A program made the position numbers and the translations under genes. Positions 59,243-64,000 of a stretch of DNA of 64,000 nucleotides are shown here, piece after piece (within the stretch, counting starts at the first letter, position 1; each line of letters begins with the position of its first letter). The notes beneath the pieces are model-generated. The model searched no databases, had not been told where the DNA came from, and was given only the letters and a program-made list of their open reading frames with translations. The stretch is from Variovorax gracilis (lineage in GTDB: Bacteria > Pseudomonadota > Gammaproteobacteria > Burkholderiales > Burkholderiaceae_C): the NCBI RefSeq assembly GCF_030317115.1, contig NZ_JASZYF010000017.1, positions 48,393 through 112,392 of the forward strand, given 5' to 3'.

Positions 59243-60238
59243 CTACTTGATCGCCAAGATGCGGTCGTAGTCCTGTTGACGGTACCCCTGCTCCGTGGGC
59301 TTCGTGTTCTTGAGCACCGCCTCGCGGAATGCGTTCTTGTCGACCGTGATCACGTTGTTGCCCTTCTTCTTGAACTCCTCGGTGAGGCGGGCCTCGGAGG
59401 CGATGATCTCGCGGCCGGTCTTCTCGGCGGCCTCCTGCATTACCTCGGTGAAGACCTTCTTCTCGTCCGGTGTGAGCTTCTGCCACAGCGGCCCCGAGAC
59501 CACCGTGAGCAGCGAGTCGACGATGTGTCCGGTGAGCGAGATGTTCTTCTGCACTTCGTAGAACTTCTTCGCCTCGATGGTGGGCAAGGGGTTCTCCTGG
59601 GCGTCGACCGTGCCGTTCTGCAAAGCGAGATACACCTCGGCGAAGGCGATCGGCGTCGGGTTCGCGCCGAGCGACTTCGGGAAGGCCAGGTAGGCCGGTG
59701 CATCGGGCACGCGGATCTTCAGGCCCTTCATGTCTTCCGGCTTCGCGACCGGCTTCGCAGCCGAGGAGGTCACGTTGCGCGCGCCGTAGTAGTTGAGCGC
59801 GACGATGTGGTTGCCGCTCTTCTCGTCATAGCCTTTGGCCAGCTCCGCGAACACGTCGCTCTTGGCGTACTTCAGCAGGTGCTCGGAGTCACGGAAGATG
59901 AAGGGAAAGTAGGTGACGGCCAGCGGCTTGTAGGTATTGCCGGCGAAGCTCGCGCCGGTGAGGATGATGTCCACCGTGCCCAGCGTCAGGCCCTGGTTGA
60001 TGTCCGATTCCTTGCCCAGGCTCGACGCCGGGAACACCTGGATCTCGTACTTGCCGTTGGTGCGCTTCTTGATTTCCTCGCCGGCCCACACCGAGTACTT
60101 GTGGAAGGGCTCCGAGGTTTCATAGACGTGCGCCCACTTCAGCTTGGTCTGCGCCTGCGCGATGCCGAAGGCGCCCAGCGTGCTGGCCGCGATGGCGCAC
60201 GCTGCGATGGTCTTGATGGCGAAACGTTTGCTGGTCAT
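59243..60238 (-). CDS. dctP: TRAP transporter periplasmic receptor
   Basis: 331 residues. Signal peptide MTSKRFAIKTIAACAIAAST to about 29 (IAQAQ). Mature domain: LKWAHVYETSEPFHKYSVWA, NGKYEIQVFPASSLG, GLKIRVPDAPAYLAFPKSLG (the Arg that binds the carboxylate) and DAQENPLPTIEAKKFYEVQK. DctP family, TeaA/SiaP-like fold. Starts 44 bases after the FadR-type regulator gene. Together with dctQM it imports the substrate of the downstream dehydratase. Confidence 0.94.
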   Translation of the reverse strand: MTSKRFAIKTIAACAIAASTLGAFGIAQAQTKLKWAHVYETSEPFHKYSVWAGEEIKKRTNGKYEIQVFPASSLGKESDINQGLTLGTVDIILTGASFAGNTYKPLAVTYFPFIFRDSEHLLKYAKSDVFAELAKGYDEKSGNHIVALNYYGARNVTSSAAKPVAKPEDMKGLKIRVPDAPAYLAFPKSLGANPTPIAFAEVYLALQNGTVDAQENPLPTIEAKKFYEVQKNISLTGHIVDSLLTVVSGPLWQKLTPDEKKVFTEVMQEAAEKTGREIIASEARLTEEFKKKGNNVITVDKNAFREAVLKNTKPTEQGYRQQDYDRILAIK

Positions 60239-60282
60239 CGGTTGTCTCCGTTGTGGTTGGAAAAGAGAACACTGCTGGCGAA

Positions 60283-60999
60283 TCAGGAAACCCTCGCGCG
60301 GCGCCAGCTCGCGCTGAATCTCTGGTGCGACTTGTCCATGTGTTCGTGCATCGCCTTGCGCGCGCCGTCCGCGTCGCGTGCGGCGATGGCATCGCGGATG
60401 GCCTCGTGCTCGGCAATGGCCGAGCGCCATGACTTCACCGTCTCGAAGTACCCGCCGAGGCGCGTGAAGATCGGGCCCTTGCGCGAATCCCAGAAGCCCT
60501 GCACGGTCTCGGACAGCACGACGTTGCCGCAGGCGTCGACGACCGCCAGGTGGAAGGCCCTGTCGCCTTCGAGCGGCATCACGTTGCGGTCGGCCATCTC
60601 GCGCATGGCCTCGATGGCGCGGGTCATGGCGTCCACGTCCTTGCGCTTGCCCATCGTGGCGGCGAGCGCAGCGGTCTCTCCTTCGACCACGCGGCGTGCG
60701 CGGATCAGTTCCAGCGGACCCCACTCGGCCGCCTCCACCGGCGCGGACGCCCGGTGCGAGCGATCGAGCACGTAGACCCCGGAGCCGGTCCGCACTTCGA
60801 CCCAGCCCTCGACCTCCAGCGCGATCAGCGCTTCGCGCACCGATGGACGGCTCACGCCAAGCTGCTTGGACAGATCGCGTTCCGCCGGCAGCCGCGCACC
60901 GACCGGAAACTCTCCGCCGGCGATCAGCGCGCGCAGCTGATCGGCGATCTGGCGGTAGAGACGACGGGGTTCGACGGTCTGTAGCGGCACGAGGTGCAA
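60283..60999 (-). CDS. FadR-subfamily GntR transcriptional regulator
   Basis: 238 residues. Winged helix at about 10-75 (RLYRQIADQLRALIAGGEFP, GARLPAERDLSKQLGVSRPS, VREALIALEVEGWVEVRTGS) and an FCD effector domain with ELIRARRVVEGETAALAAT, DRAFHLAVVDACGN and AEHEAIRDAIAARDADGARK, in which the metal-ligand Asp/His pattern is visible. It is first in the dctPQM operon and divergent from the SDR operon; the 152-base gap carries inverted repeats. Effector probably a sugar-acid derivative. Confidence 0.93.
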   Translation of the reverse strand: MHLVPLQTVEPRRLYRQIADQLRALIAGGEFPVGARLPAERDLSKQLGVSRPSVREALIALEVEGWVEVRTGSGVYVLDRSHRASAPVEAAEWGPLELIRARRVVEGETAALAATMGKRKDVDAMTRAIEAMREMADRNVMPLEGDRAFHLAVVDACGNVVLSETVQGFWDSRKGPIFTRLGGYFETVKSWRSAIAEHEAIRDAIAARDADGARKAMHEHMDKSHQRFSASWRRARVS

Positions 61000-61016
61000 G
61001 GCTTGGGGCTTAAGGG

Positions 61017-61052
61017 TTGTCCTGAATTGGACAAGTGGTCAGGCCAATTCAG
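61017..61052. promoter_or_regulatory. Overlapping inverted repeats, candidate operator of the FadR-type regulator
   Basis: TTGTCC-TGAATT-GGACAA (61017-61034) and CTGAATTGG ... CCAATTCAG (61022-61030 and 61044-61052, spacer 13) overlap in the divergent gap. Both are perfect. They sit in the middle of the gap, consistent with control of both arms. Which is the true site is undetermined; FadR-type proteins often bind TNGTN-type dyads. Confidence 0.5.
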
Positions 61053-61151
61053 AATACGATTCGCACCGCCCGGCAGCCATCCGGCGAAACCCTGAACGCG
61101 GCGGACCCCCGGTGGCGTGACCATCCGACAAAGCTTCAACGAGGACATCCC

Positions 61152-61886
61152 ATGAGACTCCAGGGCAAGACCGCACTCGTCACCGCGGCCGGACAGGGCA
61201 TAGGACAGGCGAGCGCGCTCGCCCTTGCCGCCGAGGGTGCCCAGGTATGGGCGACCGACGTCAACGAGAAACTGCTCGATCGCTACGCGGGCGTCGCCAA
61301 CATCAAGACCGCCCGGCTCGACGTGCTCGACAAGGCGGCGATCGAGGCCTTCGTAGCGACGCTGCCGGCGCTCGACGTGCTGTTCAACTGCGCGGGCGTG
61401 GTGCACAACGGCACGGCGCTGGACGCCACCGATGCCGACCTCGAGTTCGCCTTCCATCTCAATGTGCGCGCGCAGTTCTGGACCATCCAGGCGGTCCTGC
61501 CGGGCATGCTTGCCGCCGGACGCGGCAGCATCATCAACATGGCGAGCGTCTGCTCCAGCATGAAGGGCCTGCCAAATCGCTTCGTGTACGGAACCACCAA
61601 GGCGGCAGTGCTCGGCCTGACGAAGAGCGTGGCCGCCGACTTCGTCACCAAGGGCATCCGCTGCAATGCAGTATGTCCAGGCACGGTCGATACGCCGTCC
61701 CTCGGCGACCGCATCAACGCCAATGCCGACCCTGAAGAAGCGCGCAAGGCCTTCATCGCGCGCCAGCCGATGGGTCGGCTCGCGAAGGCCGAGGAGATCG
61801 CGCCGGTCGTGGTCTTCCTGGCGAGTGACGAATCGATCTTCGCCACGGGGCAGGCCTTCACGGTCGACGGGGGCATCACCATATGA
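61152..61886 (+). CDS. SDR dehydrogenase, 2-keto-3-deoxy-sugar-acid dehydrogenase type
   Basis: 244 residues. TAAGQGIGQASALALAAEGA cofactor motif, LFNCAGVVHNGTALD, NMASVCSSMKGLPNRFVYGT with Ser and Tyr/Lys (YGTTKAAVLGLT), SDESIFATGQAFTVDGGITI. This resembles the L-2-keto-3-deoxyfuconate 4-dehydrogenase of the oxidative L-fucose pathway. The following SDR and FAH hydrolase genes and the divergent dehydratase support a role in oxidising a 2-keto-3-deoxy acid. ATGA overlap with the next gene. Confidence 0.88.
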   Translation: MRLQGKTALVTAAGQGIGQASALALAAEGAQVWATDVNEKLLDRYAGVANIKTARLDVLDKAAIEAFVATLPALDVLFNCAGVVHNGTALDATDADLEFAFHLNVRAQFWTIQAVLPGMLAAGRGSIINMASVCSSMKGLPNRFVYGTTKAAVLGLTKSVAADFVTKGIRCNAVCPGTVDTPSLGDRINANADPEEARKAFIARQPMGRLAKAEEIAPVVVFLASDESIFATGQAFTVDGGITI

Positions 61887-62629
61887 ACCAGCTCGACTTC
61901 GCGGGCCGGCACGCCGTGGTCACGGGTGGCGCGACCGGGCTCGGTTACGGCATCGTGCAGCGCCTGCTGGCCTCGGGCGGCAGTGTGACGATCTGGGACC
62001 GCGATGGAGAAGCCGCCACCAAGGCCGCATGGTCGCTCGGCGCCAAGGCCTTTGCGCTCACTGTCGACGTGACGCAGCAGCCTTCCGTGGCCAAGGCCGT
62101 TGCCGCCACGCTCGCGCAGGCCGGGCGCATCGACGCGCTCATCAACAGCGCGGGCATCACGGGTCCGAACACCAAGCTCTGGGAGTATCCGGTCGACGCG
62201 TGGCGGCAGGTGATGGACGTGAACCTCACCGGCCCGTTCATCTGCTGCCGCGAGGTCGTCGCGCAAATGCGCATGCAGGGCTACGGCCGCATCGTCAATA
62301 TCGCCTCCGTTGCGGGCAAGGACGGCAATCCCAACGCCAGCGCCTACAGCGCCAGTAAGGCGGGCCTCATTGCGCTCACCAAGTCGCTCGGCAAGGAACT
62401 GGCCGACACGGGCGTCCGGGTCAACTGCGTAACGCCCGCGGCAGTGAAGACCGCGATCTTCGACCAGATGACGCCGGACCACATCGCGTTCATGCTCTCG
62501 AAGATCCCGATGGGTCGTTTCGGCAAGGTGGAGGAGATCGCCGCGATGGTTGCCTGGCTTTGCACCGAAGATTGCTCGTTCTCCACCGGCGCAGTATTCG
62601 ATCTTTCCGGCGGTCGTTCCACTTATTGA
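61883..62629 (+). CDS. SDR-family oxidoreductase (second of the pair)
   Basis: 248 residues. VTGGATGLGYGIVQRLLASG, WDRDGEAATKAAWSLGAKAF, LINSAGITGPNTKLWEY, NIASVAGKDGNPNASAYSAS then KAGLIALTKSLGKELADTGV, and STGAVFDLSGGRSTY. A classical SDR with NAD(P)-binding Asp. It overlaps the previous SDR (ATGA) and lies 19 bases before the FAH hydrolase. Likely the sugar dehydrogenase or another oxidation step of the same pathway; exact substrate unknown. Confidence 0.88.
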   Translation: MNQLDFAGRHAVVTGGATGLGYGIVQRLLASGGSVTIWDRDGEAATKAAWSLGAKAFALTVDVTQQPSVAKAVAATLAQAGRIDALINSAGITGPNTKLWEYPVDAWRQVMDVNLTGPFICCREVVAQMRMQGYGRIVNIASVAGKDGNPNASAYSASKAGLIALTKSLGKELADTGVRVNCVTPAAVKTAIFDQMTPDHIAFMLSKIPMGRFGKVEEIAAMVAWLCTEDCSFSTGAVFDLSGGRSTY

Positions 62630-62648
62630 ACTCAGAAGAAAGGACAAC

Positions 62649-63497
62649 ATGAAACTCGTTCGCTATGGCAACCCGGGCAAGGAAAAGCCGGGACTCGTCG
62701 ACGACAGCGGCCAGTTGCGCGACTTGAGCGCGGTGGTCAAGGACATCGGCCCCGACCAACTCGGCGACGCCGCGCTCGCCAAGCTGCGCAAGCTCAAGGT
62801 CGACAAGCTGCCGCTCGTTCGCGGGAAGCCGCGCTACGGATGCCCGGTGGCGGGCGTTGGCAAGTTCATCGCCATCGGCCTCAACTATGCGGACCATGCG
62901 GCGGAATCCGGCATGCCCATTCCGAAGGAGCCGGTGGTCTTCACCAAGGCAATCAGCTGCATCCAGGGCCCGAACGATCCCGTGATGCTGCCCAAAGGCT
63001 CCGTCAAGGGCGATTGGGAAGTCGAGCTCGGCGTGGTGATCGGCACCCGCGCGCGCTACGTGTCGCAGAAGGATGCGCTCAACTATGTGGCGGGCTACTG
63101 CACCATCAACGACGTGAGTGAGCGCGAGTGGCAGCTCGAGCGCGGCCTCACCTGGGACAAGGGCAAGGGCTTCGACACCTTCGGTCCGATCGGTCCCTGG
63201 CTGGTCACGCGGGACGAGGTGCCGAATCCCCAGAAGCTCGCAATGTGGCTCGACCTCAACGGCAAGCGTGTGCAGACCGGCAGCACCAAGACGATGATCT
63301 TCAACGTGGCCAGGCTGGTCAGCTACGTCAGCCAGCTCAATACGCTGGAGCCCGGCGACATCATCACGACCGGCACGCCGCCTGGTGTGGGTATGGGCAT
63401 GAAGCCGCCGGTCTTCCTCAAGAAGGGCGATGTGATGACGCTGGGCATCGAAGGCTTGGGCGAGCAACGCCAGGAAGTCGTGCCTTTCAAGCTCTGA
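62649..63497 (+). CDS. Fumarylacetoacetate hydrolase-family protein
   Basis: 282 residues. MKLVRYGNPGKEKPGLVDDS N-terminus, GKFIAIGLNYADHAAESGMP, KGDWEVELGVVIGTRARYVS (Mg-binding Glu), YCTINDVSEREWQLERGL, DTFGPIGPWLVTRDEVP, and TGTPPGVGMGMKPPVFLKKG. In the L-fucose route and its pentose analogues, an FAH enzyme of this type hydrolyses 2,4-diketo-3-deoxy acids to pyruvate and a hydroxy acid. Fits the two upstream SDRs. Confidence 0.92.
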   Translation: MKLVRYGNPGKEKPGLVDDSGQLRDLSAVVKDIGPDQLGDAALAKLRKLKVDKLPLVRGKPRYGCPVAGVGKFIAIGLNYADHAAESGMPIPKEPVVFTKAISCIQGPNDPVMLPKGSVKGDWEVELGVVIGTRARYVSQKDALNYVAGYCTINDVSEREWQLERGLTWDKGKGFDTFGPIGPWLVTRDEVPNPQKLAMWLDLNGKRVQTGSTKTMIFNVARLVSYVSQLNTLEPGDIITTGTPPGVGMGMKPPVFLKKGDVMTLGIEGLGEQRQEVVPFKL

Positions 63498-63668
63498 TGG
63501 CAGGAAAAGGCATTCGGCGCATGGCCGTTTGCCTGCATAAAACTGAGACAAGTCCCGTCTCGTTTTCAGAACCGGTGACCTTTGCTTTGGAAGAGACTTG
63601 AAAAGATTCCGCGCAGCCCTTGCTGCGTGAGAGGGCCAATTCAATCTCATCATTCCAAAGGTCACCCC
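63498..63668. other. Gap after the FAH operon
   Basis: 171 bases between the FAH gene and the carbonic anhydrase relic. It holds the weak hairpin described separately and otherwise nothing recognisable. Confidence 0.5.
63545..63566 (+). terminator. Weak hairpin with T tract after the FAH gene
   Basis: GAGAC (63545-63549), loop AAGTCCC, GTCTC (63557-63561), then GTTTTC. The stem is only five bases, so this is a weak candidate for the operon's terminator. Confidence 0.3.
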
Positions 63669-63986
63669 ATGCCTTGTTTCCTACGGCTCGCTTCCGCAGC
63701 CGAACACTCGCATTGGTCTTGCGCCGGCAAGGCGGCCGGCAAGCTGCTCAACAAGAGTCACGCCATCCAAGTGGATGTGGGCGACAGTGCATCCGATGCC
63801 GTGGGCTTCAAGGGTGCCGACTTCAAGCTGGCACAGTTCCAATTCCGTGCACCCAGCAAACACCATCTCGATGGCAAGCCCTTCCCTAACAGGCTGCTGA
63901 AATATCTCACTCGAAGGTCTCCCGAAAGTGGACCTGAGGCGTTGTCTTTGCAGACTCACGAAACCTGCTCCGATGCGCGGCCCTGA
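63669..63986 (+). pseudogene. Decayed alpha-carbonic anhydrase fragment
   Basis: 105-codon frame. EHSHWSCAGKA recalls the HWxYxG start of the domain; NKSHAIQVDVG matches NNGHTIQVN; FKLAQFQFRAPSKHHLDGKP matches the FKLxQFHFHxPSEHxxxGK zinc region of alpha-carbonic anhydrases. Both zinc His of FHFH are replaced (FQFR), the third zinc His is missing because the frame departs after GKPFP, and about 45 residues between the two conserved parts are gone. There is no signal peptide. It therefore cannot be a working carbonic anhydrase. Assignment rests on motif recognition only. Confidence 0.55.
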
Positions 63987-64000
63987 CACATTCACCGAAG

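Noticed and set aside
58310..60775. 821-codon plus-strand open frame
   Set aside because: Antisense to dctM, dctQ, dctP and the regulator, all of which have clear family motifs; composition (Arg/His/Leu/Gly) is that of a shadow frame.
1..64000. CRISPR arrays, tRNA/rRNA genes, insertion sequences or attachment sites
   Set aside because: No regularly spaced direct repeats, no cloverleaf-like or rRNA-like sequence and no transposase or integrase motif was recognised by eye in any frame.

Overview
The window is a GC-rich, densely coded stretch of a betaproteobacterial chromosome, most likely from the Comamonadaceae and Variovorax-like. Pointers to this are a Bug/TctC-type receptor, TAXI and DctPQM TRAP systems, a PHA-granule protein and a phasin, a DUF4148 protein, the argB-slmA neighbourhood, and an intergenic repeat (GGTTGGCGAAGCGACACGAA core) present in two near-identical copies. 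The taxonomic call is inference from gene content; no rRNA or tRNA gene is present to anchor it.

Left part (1-26.3 kb) is mixed housekeeping and accessory chromosome: a partial S4-type pseudouridine synthase, a Nudix/metallo-beta-lactamase fusion, a Bug receptor, a TPR protein, an NfeD/SPFH membrane-protease pair, a LysR/SDR divergent pair, CorA, a proline-rich lipoprotein beside a BaeSR-like two-component system and an exported intradiol-dioxygenase-like protein, an orphan ATPase-domain membrane protein, a deaminase, AqpZ with a winged-helix regulator, a ketopantoate reductase-like protein, a flavoprotein, an HCCA-isomerase-like protein, a LivK-like receptor, a molybdopterin oxidoreductase/predicted aminopeptidase/PHA-protein overlapping operon, ACBP, TPR, TetR and a phasin.

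The centre (26.4-50.2 kb) is a surface-polysaccharide locus. It holds a complete dTDP-L-rhamnose set (rmlBDAC), a GDP-heptose set (gmhA, an epimerase/reductase, a three-domain HddC-GmhB-kinase fusion, hddA), two large glycosyltransferase-type proteins in visibly more A/T-rich DNA, then on the opposite strand manC-wzm-wzt-gmd, followed by three GT2 enzymes, a WecA/MraY-like initiating phosphoglycosyltransferase and galE, with argB in between. The logic is a WecA-like initiated, rhamnose/mannose/heptose-derived glycan exported by an ABC transporter (Wzm-Wzt). The most unusual proteins are the three-domain heptose enzyme (31523-33439) and an RgpF-coiled-coil-methyltransferase fusion with three exact-length 21-residue repeats (36597-38669).

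The right part (50.2-64 kb) has slmA, a DUF2501 protein, an SDR, a membrane-anchored TAXI receptor, a DUF4148 protein, and a divergent sugar-acid catabolic locus: a FadR-type regulator followed by dctP-dctQ-dctM, a UxaA/GarD-type dehydratase and an Ldh2-type dehydrogenase on the minus strand, and SDR-SDR-FAH hydrolase on the plus strand, with overlapping inverted repeats between the two arms. The window ends in what looks like a decayed alpha-carbonic anhydrase gene. No CRISPR array, insertion sequence, tRNA or rRNA was recognised.
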